Shown here: in pieces, positions 36,090-45,098 of the stretch
Position numbering within the stretch: the stretch's first letter is position 1
How the letters are laid out: each line of letters opens with the position of its first letter
Source of the DNA: JAFDZW01 sp038229915
GTDB taxonomy: Bacteria; Bacteroidota; Ignavibacteria; Palsa-1295
Assembly (NCBI GenBank): GCA_038229915.1
Contig: JBBRNY010000006.1
Span: 1-51,287, forward strand
DNA length: 51,287 nucleotides
Direction of reading: 5' to 3'
Program-made: the position numbers and the translations under genes
Notes under the pieces: generated by a model
Told to the model about the DNA's origin: nothing
What the model saw: the letters and a program-made list of their open reading frames with translations, nothing else
The model's database searches: none

Positions 36090-36739
36090 TGACTACAAAA
36101 TATTCTTGTTTGATCTGTTATGGTATCGTAGCAATTTGTTTGTTTCTCTTCGGATGTAAGAAAGAATCCGACCCGAGCACAAGCCAATTTAAGCGTTATC
36201 CAATTAAAAATGTCCACCTTTCGTATGTGTTCGTCGGCGATGCCCGAGGCACAGAAGATTTCTATATTGCTGATTACGGCAAGTACGAGGCTCGATACTC
36301 ACACATGCAACAGATCACACGCGGCGGGATACATCCGTATGAAAATGCTGGAATAACAAGAATATCTGATGTCTATAGTATTGATTTTCTCGACAGAAAA
36401 GTAGCTCACCTCAGATTGGGATCTCTCGACAGCCTCTATAGACTTCCCGAAAGCGACATCCCGACGACTGAGGACTTTTTTAAATCGACAATGAAGGATA
36501 ATTATTTAACCCAGTCGGGCACAGACACTGTTCTTGGTCATAAAACAACTACCTGGAAACTGCAAGACGAAACATTAAAATTATGGGTTTGGAATTCAAT
36601 GCCGGTGAAACGGTTTTCAATGATTCAAGAAGGCTCAGTCGAAACAATTCTTGTGAGCATTGATACCAATTGGGTTGTTGACACGATGAAGTTTCATGTC
36701 CCAACTGATCTTGATTATATTGAGCAACCACAAAAGTAA
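36089..36739 (+). CDS. Lipoprotein of unknown function
   Basis: This 216-residue protein begins MTTKYSCLICYGIVAICLFL and continues FGC, a clear lipobox with the likely lipidated Cys followed by KKESDPS. The rest is a soluble domain with no family I recognise; it contains YIADYGKYEARY, VLGHKTTTWKL and LKLWVWNSMPVKRF, a pattern reminiscent of DUF4412-like lipoproteins. Its ATG overlaps the TGA of the big oxidoreductase (TGATGA), implying translational coupling. Eight bases separate it from the DUF971 gene, so the three probably form one operon. Confidence 0.8.
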   Translation: MTTKYSCLICYGIVAICLFLFGCKKESDPSTSQFKRYPIKNVHLSYVFVGDARGTEDFYIADYGKYEARYSHMQQITRGGIHPYENAGITRISDVYSIDFLDRKVAHLRLGSLDSLYRLPESDIPTTEDFFKSTMKDNYLTQSGTDTVLGHKTTTWKLQDETLKLWVWNSMPVKRFSMIQEGSVETILVSIDTNWVVDTMKFHVPTDLDYIEQPQK

Positions 36740-36747
36740 TTTTTTTT

Positions 36748-37083
36748 ATGCGTCCGACAAAAATACAACGTTCGAAAGAAACCGATTCATTAAATATCAC
36801 TTGGGACAATGGTCATTTGTCATCTTATCCGATACGATTTCTCAGAGATGAATGTCCTTGCGCGGGCTGCAAAGGTGAAACGATACTCGGTACGCATTAT
36901 CCCGCTCCGCTGAAGATGTTCAAAGAAGGAATGTATGAACTCAAACGTCTTGACACTGTCGGGCAGTATGCCGTTCAAGCCTTTTGGGGTGATGGGCACA
37001 GCACCGGGATGTATTCTTGGGAGTACCTTCGGATGTTGGAAGAATTACTGAAAGAACGCGCGGAGTCATCAACTCAGCACTAA
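36748..37083 (+). CDS. DUF971-domain protein
   Basis: This 111-residue protein is a complete DUF971 domain: LNITWDNGHLSSYPIRFLRD, then ECPCAGCKGE, then VGQYAVQAFWGDGHSTGMYS and WEYLR. The fold is the N-terminal domain of gamma-butyrobetaine hydroxylase; the Cys pair in CPCAGC suggests metal binding. Stand-alone bacterial members often sit near Fe-S cluster genes such as apbC/mrp, and here it follows a large iron-sulfur flavoprotein. A role in Fe-S or redox metabolism is a guess from context. It ends 28 bp from a convergent T9SS gene. Confidence 0.88.
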   Translation: MRPTKIQRSKETDSLNITWDNGHLSSYPIRFLRDECPCAGCKGETILGTHYPAPLKMFKEGMYELKRLDTVGQYAVQAFWGDGHSTGMYSWEYLRMLEELLKERAESSTQH

Positions 37084-37111
37084 TACATATTCCTCCTTCG
37101 GTCGATCGATA

Positions 37112-39301
37112 TTATTTTGAGATCACCAGCGAACGTCGTATCAAAGTCGAGCCACTTACCAACGTATAGAAATAAAGTCCATTAGGAAGTTGAGCCGCAT
37201 TGAGCTGAATTTCGTAATAGCCTGGTATTTTTGATTCATGTACGAGATTCGTTACCAAACGACCCATCGCATCATAGAGCGAAATCTTTACCGGTACTAA
37301 GTTCACATCTTCCTTTCCAAAGACCCCAAATCGAATCGTTGTTTGTGAGGTACAGGGATTTGGTTGACTTTGTTCGATGCTACTTGCCGTTGGGGTGCCA
37401 TTACTTGTCAGATGAACAGGAGTACAAATATCAGCAATGATAATCGTGCCTTGGTTGGTTATTGCAGTCGGTTCATCGGGGTACGGAAAGTTTGTGTTTG
37501 ATTGCATCAGCGTTGTGTACTGCCCGGGCTGCGTGTTGTCATGAGCTTTGAACGTAAGATTCAGTAGCGTTCCGATCGGCCCGAGACGTTCAGTCGTGGC
37601 ATTCAACGAGAAATCAAGAGCTCCGGTGGTCGATGTTTGTGTAAGTTTCCAATCGGTTGCCGTTACGAGATTTCCTTTCTGAACACCTACCAGATCAAAG
37701 AGTGACGCGTCATAGGTGATGCGATCGCTCAGCGAACGGATTGGTATGAGTGCACTATCAAGTGGGTCGATCATCCTGAGTCGAACGGTTACGGTCTTGC
37801 CCGGATTTGTATAGCTCGCCGAGTCAAGATTCAATCGAACATCAAGTGGTTTATGGTCAGCGGCTTTAAAGATAATTGTTTTCGATGTGCCGTCAGAAAA
37901 ATTATAGGTAAAACTTCCGTTGTGATTTAGCCAACCCGGTAAATGGGTGATCGGCTTGAAGGTAAAGCCATAGCCATTGCTGCTTCCAGCCGAGACAGGG
38001 AAAGCCCCTTGCGCACCAATGACACTATACTCAGCAGGATTTGAATTGAAGGTGCTGACAATGTTAATATCCATCGTGCCGACGTTGGTCAGCGTAGCCG
38101 GTAATGATTTTGATCGGTTGAGGATGACGATCCCAAAGTCAAGCACCGAATCACTGAGTTTTGGGATGCCGATCCCGGCATTACCCTTTGCATAAAATAC
38201 TAATGTTGATCCATCATTTACGGCGCAAGTAAACGTTGAAAAATAGGCGATACTTGCTTGGGGATTAAACGTAACATTGAAAGATGTCGAGCCTTTCGCC
38301 GCAACAGTCGCGCTTGACGGTGACACTGTAAATGGCGAACCAGGCGGAGTAATAGTGATCGAATTAATTACCGCATCGACACTACCCATATTGCTCACGG
38401 TCGCAACAAGTTGGGTTGAGGAGTTTACCTTCACCGTTTTAAAATCTAACGTATCAGGCTGTACTGTCAATCTGACGCCGACACCTTGCCCGATCAGAAC
38501 AATAATACGTTCTTGGTCAGGGGCATAAGCATTTCCCGAGTATAAATGAAAATATGCCGTGTCCCATAAAATTGCATTTGGGGTATAAATAAATTCAAAT
38601 TCATTTGTTGATTCGGTCAGTACAAATGGAGTGGCGCTTTGGGAGGAAGCGGTAAATTTAGTGGCGGCTGGTCCGGTAAGGGCGACATTGTCTAAGCGAT
38701 AGCCGTGTACACCATAGCTCTCGATCGAATCGGTGAGCCGAAGCGAACTTCCGACCCTAACATTGTTAAAATACACCGTGTCAAATTGGACAGCGATCCG
38801 TGGTGTTTCTTGGGCAACTTCTATATTGATCGCTCCTGAATTATCATTATATCTTGTCGGGTCAACGGCGGGGTCTTTTGTATCAAAAAAACGGAAGCCA
38901 AGCGGCGAAGCGGTGCTGGCGACACTTGCATCATAAATATGACTTGTCTGATAACCGGCTTGTTGTGCCGGCGCAATAGCAGAATTAAACCAATCTTCAC
39001 TTGCCGTTGCGTATCTGATCTTCAATGACACAGGCACAGCCGTTGGCGGAAATGTTAAGATATTGACATAATACCGAGCATCAGAGAATTCGTTGGGATT
39101 ACTCGATACATTAATGCGCCCCGAAGCATTGACGTGGTAATTCATTCCGATCGGAAGATTTACAGTCGGGAAGTTTACCGAGGAGCCATCTGCAGGGATA
39201 GGATGATTCTCTCGCGGCGTAGGAATTTGCCAAGGTTTCCATTGTGCATTAGCCACTGAAAACATTGAGAGAACGAATAGAAAAATGATCCCTAATTTCA
39301 T
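37112..39301 (-). CDS. Secreted choice-of-anchor D/cohesin-like protein with T9SS sorting domain
   Basis: This 729-residue protein has a signal peptide (MKLGIIFLFVLSMFSVANAQ). After an N-terminal domain come Ig-like choice-of-anchor D modules from about 190 to 480 (VSNMGSVDAVINSITI, LTNVGTMDINIVSTF), then a cohesin-like beta domain (about 485-630; YDASLFDLVGVQKGN). The end is a type A T9SS domain: QSQPNPCTSQTTIRFGVFG, ISLYDAMGRLV, LPNGLYFYTLVSG. It shares architecture with the giant surface protein at 26085-30323 but lacks the IgGFc-binding-like part. It is probably a surface-displayed structural or adhesive protein. It is divergent from scpA. Confidence 0.88.
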   Translation of the reverse strand: MKLGIIFLFVLSMFSVANAQWKPWQIPTPRENHPIPADGSSVNFPTVNLPIGMNYHVNASGRINVSSNPNEFSDARYYVNILTFPPTAVPVSLKIRYATASEDWFNSAIAPAQQAGYQTSHIYDASVASTASPLGFRFFDTKDPAVDPTRYNDNSGAINIEVAQETPRIAVQFDTVYFNNVRVGSSLRLTDSIESYGVHGYRLDNVALTGPAATKFTASSQSATPFVLTESTNEFEFIYTPNAILWDTAYFHLYSGNAYAPDQERIIVLIGQGVGVRLTVQPDTLDFKTVKVNSSTQLVATVSNMGSVDAVINSITITPPGSPFTVSPSSATVAAKGSTSFNVTFNPQASIAYFSTFTCAVNDGSTLVFYAKGNAGIGIPKLSDSVLDFGIVILNRSKSLPATLTNVGTMDINIVSTFNSNPAEYSVIGAQGAFPVSAGSSNGYGFTFKPITHLPGWLNHNGSFTYNFSDGTSKTIIFKAADHKPLDVRLNLDSASYTNPGKTVTVRLRMIDPLDSALIPIRSLSDRITYDASLFDLVGVQKGNLVTATDWKLTQTSTTGALDFSLNATTERLGPIGTLLNLTFKAHDNTQPGQYTTLMQSNTNFPYPDEPTAITNQGTIIIADICTPVHLTSNGTPTASSIEQSQPNPCTSQTTIRFGVFGKEDVNLVPVKISLYDAMGRLVTNLVHESKIPGYYEIQLNAAQLPNGLYFYTLVSGSTLIRRSLVISK

Positions 39302-39416
39302 AAATTGCTTGAAAAAGTCGTTACTGAGCGTCTATGGGGCGTCGCACTGAGATAAACAAGTATGACGGGCTTTTGTTCGCACCCCGTTTGAAATGACTAT
39401 TATCTCTTAATCATCA

Positions 39417-39443
39417 TTTGACGCTTTAAAATTCGTATTTTTG
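39417..39443 (+). promoter_or_regulatory. Possible promoter of the scpA operon
   Basis: TATTTTTG (39436-39443) matches the Bacteroidota -7 consensus TAnnTTTG, with a TTTG at 39417-39420. It lies 18 bases before the GTG start of scpA. The 15-base spacing between motifs is shorter than the usual 19 or so, so the upstream element is doubtful. Confidence 0.35.
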
Positions 39444-39460
39444 CCTGATAGGGTATATCA

Positions 39461-40243
39461 GTGGAACAAGTACAAGCACCAACATATAAGATCAGACTGC
39501 CGCTTTTCGAGGGTCCCCTCGATCTGTTGCTGTTCTTTATTAAACGTGACGAACTGGATATTTATGACATTCCGGTTCATCATATTACCACGAAATTTCT
39601 CGAGTATATGCGCCTGATGCAAGCTCTTGATCTGGAGGCCGTGGGCGAGTTTATCGTTGTGGCTGCGGAATTATGCCAGATCAAGGCAAAAATGCTCCTG
39701 CCGCGAGAAGAACGCACCGAAGAGGGCATCGAAGAGGATGATCCTCGTGCCGATCTTATGCGCCGCCTCATTGAATATCGTCGTTTCAAGGAAATGAGCG
39801 AACAGCTTGGCTCGCTCAATGAAGAAGCAAGAAAGCTCCATTACCGCCAATACTTCAAATCTGACGATAGAAGCGCACATATCGAAGAAAATGGCGAAGA
39901 AGATCTTCTCGGCAGTATCACGCTGTTCCATTTACTAACGGCGTTCCAAAAAGCAATGGTCCGTGCCCCGCTTATTAAGCGTACGCACGATGTCGAGCTG
40001 ATGCCGGTAAGCGTCGAGGAGCAATCGGAGTTTATTCTTGATACGATCGCTCTCAAAGGCGAAATGAATTTCTTCGAGCTTTTTGTAGAATATATTGATG
40101 CCGCTTCGGCCGAAGAACTTTCGACCCCTGTCAGGTTGCGTGTTGTTGTCACCTTTATCGCTATTTTGGAGCTTGTCAGAAGCGGAATGGTAGCATTGCG
40201 TCAAAGTGAATCCTTCGATGAGATCATTTTGTTCAAGCCATAA
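39461..40243 (+). CDS. scpA: Segregation and condensation protein A
   Basis: This 260-residue kleisin of the SMC-ScpAB condensin bridges the SMC heads and binds ScpB. Family marks are the N-terminal RLPLFEGPLDLLLFFIKRDE, the segment AAELCQIKAKMLLPR, and a C-terminal winged helix near FIAILELVRSGMVALRQ. A charged linker lies between (about 85-160). The start is GTG 39461, preceded by a likely short leader. It is the first gene of an operon running to 43393; scpB follows after 31 bases. The smc gene itself is not in the window. Confidence 0.94.
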   Translation: MEQVQAPTYKIRLPLFEGPLDLLLFFIKRDELDIYDIPVHHITTKFLEYMRLMQALDLEAVGEFIVVAAELCQIKAKMLLPREERTEEGIEEDDPRADLMRRLIEYRRFKEMSEQLGSLNEEARKLHYRQYFKSDDRSAHIEENGEEDLLGSITLFHLLTAFQKAMVRAPLIKRTHDVELMPVSVEEQSEFILDTIALKGEMNFFELFVEYIDAASAEELSTPVRLRVVVTFIAILELVRSGMVALRQSESFDEIILFKP

Positions 40244-40274
40244 CTAAAATTTGAAATCTACTTAATCAAGAAGA

Positions 40275-41141
40275 ATGCGATTCGACTATACCGATCCAAA
40301 TTCTATCAAAGAAGCAATCGAAGCACTTGTTTTTGCAAGTGATGAGCCGCTTTCTGCCCAAGAATTGCGCTCGCTGATTCTTGACGAGCCTGTCCTTCGT
40401 ACTGCAGTTATAGATCCTACAGACCAAGAACCCGATCTTTTGAATCCGCCTCCTGAGCCGGAAGCCGAGCCTGAGAAACGCTCGAAGAAATCATTGCTCG
40501 ATCTCGATGTTATTCGTCAAGCGGTCGAATTGTTGAATGGCGAGTATGACAAGACCGGCAGGGCATTTCGTATTATCGAAATAGCCGGTGGTTTTCAGTT
40601 TGCAACGATGCCGACGCTCAGTATCTTTGTTGCACGGTTATATAAAGAGCGCTCACGTCGTCGCCTTTCGAGCGCCGCACTCGAGAGCCTCGCGATCATT
40701 GCCTATAAACAACCGGTCTCGAAAGCTGATATTGAAAATATTCGCGGTGTGAACTGCGATGAAGTCTTAAAGTCATTACTCGAAAAAAATCTTGTTACGA
40801 TCACCGGACGCGCCGAATCTGTCGGCAGACCGTTGCTCTATGGCACTACCGATGATTTTCTTCGCCAGTTTGGGCTCAGTTCTATGAGGGACTTGCCAAA
40901 ACCACGCGAGATCGAAGAACTACTGAAAGAAGAGGCCGTCAAGGCGACGACACTCGAAGAAGCCGCTAACGAATTTGTTGACCCAGATGCCTCACAAGAA
41001 GATATTACCATCGACGAAATTATCGCTGTCTCCAAAGAAGAAGATAGCGCCCAAGCTCAACTTGAAGCCGACGGGGAGCTCGAGATCGACATCATCGAGA
41101 CCACCGTCATCGAGGACGTCGAGACCAGCACCGACGGGTAG
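40275..41141 (+). CDS. scpB: Segregation and condensation protein B with acidic C-terminal tail
   Basis: This 288-residue protein pairs with ScpA in the condensin complex. Two winged-helix regions are visible: the first (IKEAIEALVFASDEPLSAQE) is interrupted by a Pro/Glu-rich insert (about 50-75), the second has SSAALESLAIIAYKQPVSKA and GRPLLYGTTDDFL. The tail after about residue 235 is strongly acidic (EEDSAQAQLEADGELEIDII). That tail is encoded by DNA that is also open in the frame of the downstream pseudouridine synthase (overlap 40987-41141). ATG 40275 gives the normal N-terminus. Confidence 0.93.
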   Translation: MRFDYTDPNSIKEAIEALVFASDEPLSAQELRSLILDEPVLRTAVIDPTDQEPDLLNPPPEPEAEPEKRSKKSLLDLDVIRQAVELLNGEYDKTGRAFRIIEIAGGFQFATMPTLSIFVARLYKERSRRRLSSAALESLAIIAYKQPVSKADIENIRGVNCDEVLKSLLEKNLVTITGRAESVGRPLLYGTTDDFLRQFGLSSMRDLPKPREIEELLKEEAVKATTLEEAANEFVDPDASQEDITIDEIIAVSKEEDSAQAQLEADGELEIDIIETTVIEDVETSTDG

Positions 41142-42324
41142 TTCGAGACCACCGCTTCGCCCGACTCGTCCGGCTGCATCACGTGCGGCGAAACCCGCTT
41201 ACCGAAGCGACCGGTCTTCTGTACTTAAATTAAACAAACGCCCTGCTCGAAATTCCGACCAGAGCTCGGCTCCGACAACCCCTTCATCGCCTTTACAGCC
41301 GATCATCAATCGTGGCGGAGCAAAACCAACTGCGCCAAAGAAATTCGGCGCAAAATCATTTTCTGAAAGACCGCGTTCGCCAAGACCAGCGACTTCGAGG
41401 ACCTATACTCCGAGAACTCCGTCATCACGAACAAGTACTTCAAGACCACCGTCTTCAAGAACATCTTCTCCACGACCCTCTTCTTCTCGGCCACCTTCTA
41501 CCAGATCAAACTCAGCAGAGCCGGTAGCACCGAGACGTCTGCTGCCGATGCCAAAAATAAATCGGAAAAAAGCAGTCGTTGCAAAACCGATCACTGCATC
41601 GGATACAATGCGACTCAACCGCTTCATTGCTTCGAGCGGAATCTGCTCTCGACGTAAAGCTGACGATCTGATCACTCAAGGTAAAGTAAAAGTCAACGGC
41701 AAGCTCGTCAAAGAACTTGGCGTACAAGTAAAACCGTATCAAGATCAAGTGACGGTCGGCGGTAACACCGTTTCACTTCGCGAAAAACAAATTTATATTG
41801 TCCTCAACAAACCGAAAGATTACATCACGACTGTCAGCGATGAAAAAGACCGCAAGACCGTGATGGATCTTGTCAAAACACAAGAGCGTATTTATCCGGT
41901 TGGTCGCCTCGATCGCAACACGACTGGTGTTCTGCTGTTGACCAATGATGGTGAACTGACCGCGCGCTTAACTCACCCGCGTTTTCAGATCCCAAGAATG
42001 TACCACGTCGTACTTAATAAAGCACTTCGCAAAGAGGACGCTATTAAGATCGCCGCAGGCGGAGTCGAGATCGGTCCGGGCGCTGTGACATCACCGCTTG
42101 AGCTTGATCTGTCGAAACGCGAACCGAAGGATGCTATTCTTACCCTTCACGAAGGTAAGTATCATGAAGTACGTTTGTTGTTCGAAGTCTTTGGTTATGA
42201 AGTAGATAAGCTCGACCGTATTATGTTTGCAGGCGTTACCCATCAGGGTATGCGTCGCGGCGAGAGCCGCTCAATGCTGCAACGCGAAGTTCGTGCTCTC
42301 AAACGAACAGTCGGTTTAGAATAA
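40987..42324 (+). CDS. RluB/RsuA-family pseudouridine synthase with long basic low-complexity N-terminus
   Basis: The enzyme part starts near MRLNRFIASSGICSRRKADD, an S4 RNA-binding domain, followed by the RluB/RsuA catalytic motif YPVGRLDRNTTGVLLLTNDG, whose Asp attacks uridine, and a C-terminal RsuA/RluB segment. It isomerises a uridine in rRNA, most likely in 23S. The first 190 or so residues are Ser/Arg/Pro/Lys-rich repeats (SSRPPSSRTS type), a disordered basic tail as seen in many Bacteroidota homologues. ATG 40987 is the first ATG in the open frame and lies inside scpB; TTG 40975 or 40978 are possible, and a start after 41141 cannot be excluded. Confidence 0.87.
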   Translation: MPHKKILPSTKLSLSPKKKIAPKLNLKPTGSSRSTSSRPPSSRTSRPAPTGSSRPPLRPTRPAASRAAKPAYRSDRSSVLKLNKRPARNSDQSSAPTTPSSPLQPIINRGGAKPTAPKKFGAKSFSERPRSPRPATSRTYTPRTPSSRTSTSRPPSSRTSSPRPSSSRPPSTRSNSAEPVAPRRLLPMPKINRKKAVVAKPITASDTMRLNRFIASSGICSRRKADDLITQGKVKVNGKLVKELGVQVKPYQDQVTVGGNTVSLREKQIYIVLNKPKDYITTVSDEKDRKTVMDLVKTQERIYPVGRLDRNTTGVLLLTNDGELTARLTHPRFQIPRMYHVVLNKALRKEDAIKIAAGGVEIGPGAVTSPLELDLSKREPKDAILTLHEGKYHEVRLLFEVFGYEVDKLDRIMFAGVTHQGMRRGESRSMLQREVRALKRTVGLE

Positions 42325-42380
42325 AAATAGTATCTAGCATTCGTACAATATTTCCTCTCTTGCTCCGTCTATATGTGTAG

Positions 42381-42974
42381 ATGGACGATTTGCTCACACT
42401 GAATTCACGAATGGCTGTTCTGCAAGACCGAGGGCTTAGTGACACGATCACACGGTATCAGAAACGCCTGATGGGGTTCATCCGTCCACAGGTTCAAAGT
42501 ACCGAAGATGCAGAAGATATTCTGCAAGAAGTCTTTTATGAACTCTCGGAGTCGATGCGATATGTGCAACCCATCGAACAGCTTACGGGCTGGCTCTATA
42601 CAGTTGCCAGAAATCGCATTACTGATCTCTATCGAAAAAAGAAAGCTACCCCGTTCTCACTGATCGCAAGTGACGATGAAGATGATGACGGTGCGACACT
42701 GGCACTGAGTGAGTTGCTTTCTGACCCCGGTAATAATCCCGAAACCGAATATCTCCGTTCGCTCGTCTGGCAGCAGCTTCGTCAAGCGCTTGATGAGTTG
42801 CCCCAAAACCAGCGCGAAGTATTCGAATGGACCGAACTCGAAGGAATTTCATTCAAAGAGATCGCCACTAAAACAGGAGAAAGTGTGAATACACTTATCT
42901 CAAGAAAGCGCTATGCTGTGCTACACTTACGCGAACGGCTTAGCGATATTTACGATGAAGTTATTAATTTTTAG
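42381..42974 (+). CDS. ECF-type RNA polymerase sigma factor
   Basis: This 197-residue protein has sigma region 2 (STEDAEDILQEVFYELSES, LTGWLYTVARNRITDLYRKK) and region 4 (LDELPQNQREVFEWTELEG, SFKEIATKTGESVNTLISRK), with a short acidic linker and no regions 1 or 3, as in extracytoplasmic-function sigma factors. It directs transcription of an unknown regulon. ATG 42381 is preceded by GTGTAG. It lies 56 bases after the pseudouridine synthase gene and 14 bases before a two-TM protein that may be its membrane partner. Confidence 0.92.
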   Translation: MDDLLTLNSRMAVLQDRGLSDTITRYQKRLMGFIRPQVQSTEDAEDILQEVFYELSESMRYVQPIEQLTGWLYTVARNRITDLYRKKKATPFSLIASDDEDDDGATLALSELLSDPGNNPETEYLRSLVWQQLRQALDELPQNQREVFEWTELEGISFKEIATKTGESVNTLISRKRYAVLHLRERLSDIYDEVINF

Positions 42975-42988
42975 AAAGAAACAGAACA

Positions 42989-43393
42989 ATGAATAATGGA
43001 ATGAATCGAAAAAAAGCTTGGCTGATACCGCTGATACCCCTTGGTATCGCCGCGATCGGTGCGGTAGTAATGCTCTTATGGAATGCATTGATACCAGATA
43101 TTTTTCATCTCGGTGAAATTACTTTTTGGCAAGCACTTGGGTTGTTAGTGCTTTCAAAAATACTGTTTAGTGGTGGTCCTCGTGGCGGAGGCCGTCATAA
43201 ACGACACCAAGAAGAATGGCGAAAAAAGATGGGTGAAAAATGGGAGCACATGAGCCCCGAAGAGCGCCAACAGTTCAAGATGAAGCTCCGCTATAAAGGT
43301 GGCTTTGGAAATTGGGAGTTCGAAACCGGGCACGACAAAGACAGATCACCGGAGAATCCCAGCGGTGAATCACCAGGCATAGAAACGAAATAA
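42989..43393 (+). CDS. Small two-TM protein downstream of the ECF sigma factor
   Basis: This 134-residue protein has two membrane segments (about 11-30, AWLIPLIPLGIAAIGAVVML; about 45-62, FWQALGLLVLSKILFS) and then a glycine-rich turn (GGPRGGGRHKRH) and a charged tail with MSPEERQQFKMKL. I recall similar small proteins next to ECF sigma genes in Bacteroidota but know no function. Position suggests a membrane anchor or regulator for the sigma factor, which is inference; it has no recognisable anti-sigma domain. The tail is predicted cytoplasmic if the N-terminus is inside. Confidence 0.8.
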   Translation: MNNGMNRKKAWLIPLIPLGIAAIGAVVMLLWNALIPDIFHLGEITFWQALGLLVLSKILFSGGPRGGGRHKRHQEEWRKKMGEKWEHMSPEERQQFKMKLRYKGGFGNWEFETGHDKDRSPENPSGESPGIETK

Positions 43394-43410
43394 AACGTTG
43401 CTAAAAAGAG

Positions 43411-43470
43411 AAAGGCAGTCTATGTTTTTTTAGAGCTCAATATCTACTCTAAAAAATATAGACTGCCTTT
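43411..43470. terminator. Long bidirectional hairpin between convergent operons
   Basis: AAAGGCAGTCTAT plus a T-run and AGAG (43411-43435) pairs with CTCT, an A-run and ATAGACTGCCTTT (43447-43470): a stem of about 24 bp with one bulge and an 11-base loop. It sits between the ends of the scpA operon and the glycyl-tRNA synthetase gene and can serve both directions. Confidence 0.88.
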
Positions 43471-43484
43471 GTCATATCAAATAC

Positions 43485-44984
43485 TTATCCCACCGGACAC
43501 TCGATATTTTCTAAGAGATAAGCCTTTACTTTTTCGATCGGTAGTCTGATCTGCTCCATCGAGTCGCGCTCGCGAATCGTGACGCTCTGATCTTGGAGTG
43601 TATCGCTATCAATCGTTACGCAATACGGTGTGCCGATCTCATCCTGACGGCGGTAGCGACGGCCGACCGCGCCTGAATCATCATAGAATGTCTTTACTGA
43701 TCTGCGAAGATCGCTATCTAATTTTTCAGCGATCTCTTGCATCCCGTCTTTATTGACAAGTGGCAATATCGCCGCTTTGACCGGAGCAAGGAACGGATGT
43801 AAATTCATCACCGTCCGGACTTCGCCGTTGACTTCTTCTTCGCGGTACGCATTGCACAGAAAAGCCATAAAGCCGCGGCTTGCACCAGCAGAGGTTTCTA
43901 TGACGAACGGTACTTTTTTCTCTTTGGTCTCTTCGTCGTGAATAGAAAGTGATTTGCCTGAAAATTCTTCGTGACGGGTGAGATCAAAATTGGTACGATT
44001 ATGAATACCCTCGATCTCGCCAAAACCGAATGGAAACTCAAACTCAATATCAACAGCCGCTTTTGCATAATGAGCAAGTTTCTCGTGCGGTTTCAAACGA
44101 AGCTTTTCTTTCGGCATACCAAGTGCTGACCACCAATTGATACGACGCTCGCGCCACTGTTCATAAAACGTCTCATCAGTACCTTCTTTAACAAAGTACT
44201 GCATTTCCATTTGTTCAAATTCGCGAGTACGGAAAAGAAAATTTTTGGTGTTGATCTCATTGCGAAATGCTTTGCCGATCTGCGCTATTCCAAACGGCAA
44301 TTTCTGTCGTGTGGCTTGCATCACGTTGAGTACATTTACAAAAATACCTTGCGCGGTTTCCGGACGGAGATACACGACGTTTGCGGCATCTTTCACTGGT
44401 CCGATATACGTCTCGAACATCAAATTAAAATTGCGCGGTGAGGTGAGCGATTGCTTTGTGCCACAATTGGGGCAAATGACTAATTCTAACTCAACAAATT
44501 GATCGAATAGAGAATCATTTGCTTCGATCTGAGCGAGAATATATTCTGAAAGAGACTCTTTCGTATGTTCACGGTGATCGACCGTGAGATGTTTTGCAAT
44601 TGCTTGAAGTTTTTTCTCACTCATATCACCGAAAAGGTGATCGAGACGAAACCTTGATTTACAAGATTTACAATCGACCATTGGGTCGGAAAAATTTTGG
44701 ATGTGTCCTGATGCTTCCCAGACTTTTGGGTGCATCAAGATCGAGGCATCGAGACCCTCAATATCATTGCGGTTGGTCATCTCGCGCCACCAAGCTTCTT
44801 TTAGATTGCGGAGCATCGCCACACCGAGCGGACCATAATCCCAACAGCCATTTAAGCCGCCATAGATCTCGGACGATTGGAACACAAACCCGCGCCTTTT
44901 GGCGAGCGATACGATCTTTTCGAGTGTCTGGACTCCGGTATTTTGCTGTTTTGCCACTGATCTTGTAAATATTTTAACGCTCAT
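43485..44984 (-). CDS. glyS: Glycyl-tRNA synthetase, homodimeric class II
   Basis: This 499-residue enzyme charges tRNA-Gly. It is the alpha2 type: one chain with SSEIYGGLNGCWDYGPLGV at the N-terminus, class II motif 2 around FRNEINTKNFLFRTREFEQM, motif 3 near SAGASRGFMAFL, and a C-terminal anticodon-binding domain. Two Cys pairs (CKSCKSRF and CPNCGTKQS) probably bind zinc. ATG 44984 is the first start in the frame with similarity; a start 24-30 bases later would also keep the domain. It is a single gene read towards the long hairpin. Confidence 0.94.
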   Translation of the reverse strand: MSVKIFTRSVAKQQNTGVQTLEKIVSLAKRRGFVFQSSEIYGGLNGCWDYGPLGVAMLRNLKEAWWREMTNRNDIEGLDASILMHPKVWEASGHIQNFSDPMVDCKSCKSRFRLDHLFGDMSEKKLQAIAKHLTVDHREHTKESLSEYILAQIEANDSLFDQFVELELVICPNCGTKQSLTSPRNFNLMFETYIGPVKDAANVVYLRPETAQGIFVNVLNVMQATRQKLPFGIAQIGKAFRNEINTKNFLFRTREFEQMEMQYFVKEGTDETFYEQWRERRINWWSALGMPKEKLRLKPHEKLAHYAKAAVDIEFEFPFGFGEIEGIHNRTNFDLTRHEEFSGKSLSIHDEETKEKKVPFVIETSAGASRGFMAFLCNAYREEEVNGEVRTVMNLHPFLAPVKAAILPLVNKDGMQEIAEKLDSDLRRSVKTFYDDSGAVGRRYRRQDEIGTPYCVTIDSDTLQDQSVTIRERDSMEQIRLPIEKVKAYLLENIECPVG

Positions 44985-45098
44985 TAAACGCCGAACCCAA
45001 TAGATAAGTTGGAGTAGAGGGGGATTTACGAAACCTAACCTACACCTCTGCCCGTTTTATTTAGCTCCCCAAAAGGGAAATAAACTAAACTACAGATT

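Noticed and set aside
44594..44968. 124-codon plus-strand ORF opposite glycyl-tRNA synthetase
   Set aside because: Overlaps the conserved N-terminus of the synthetase in antisense; no recognisable features.
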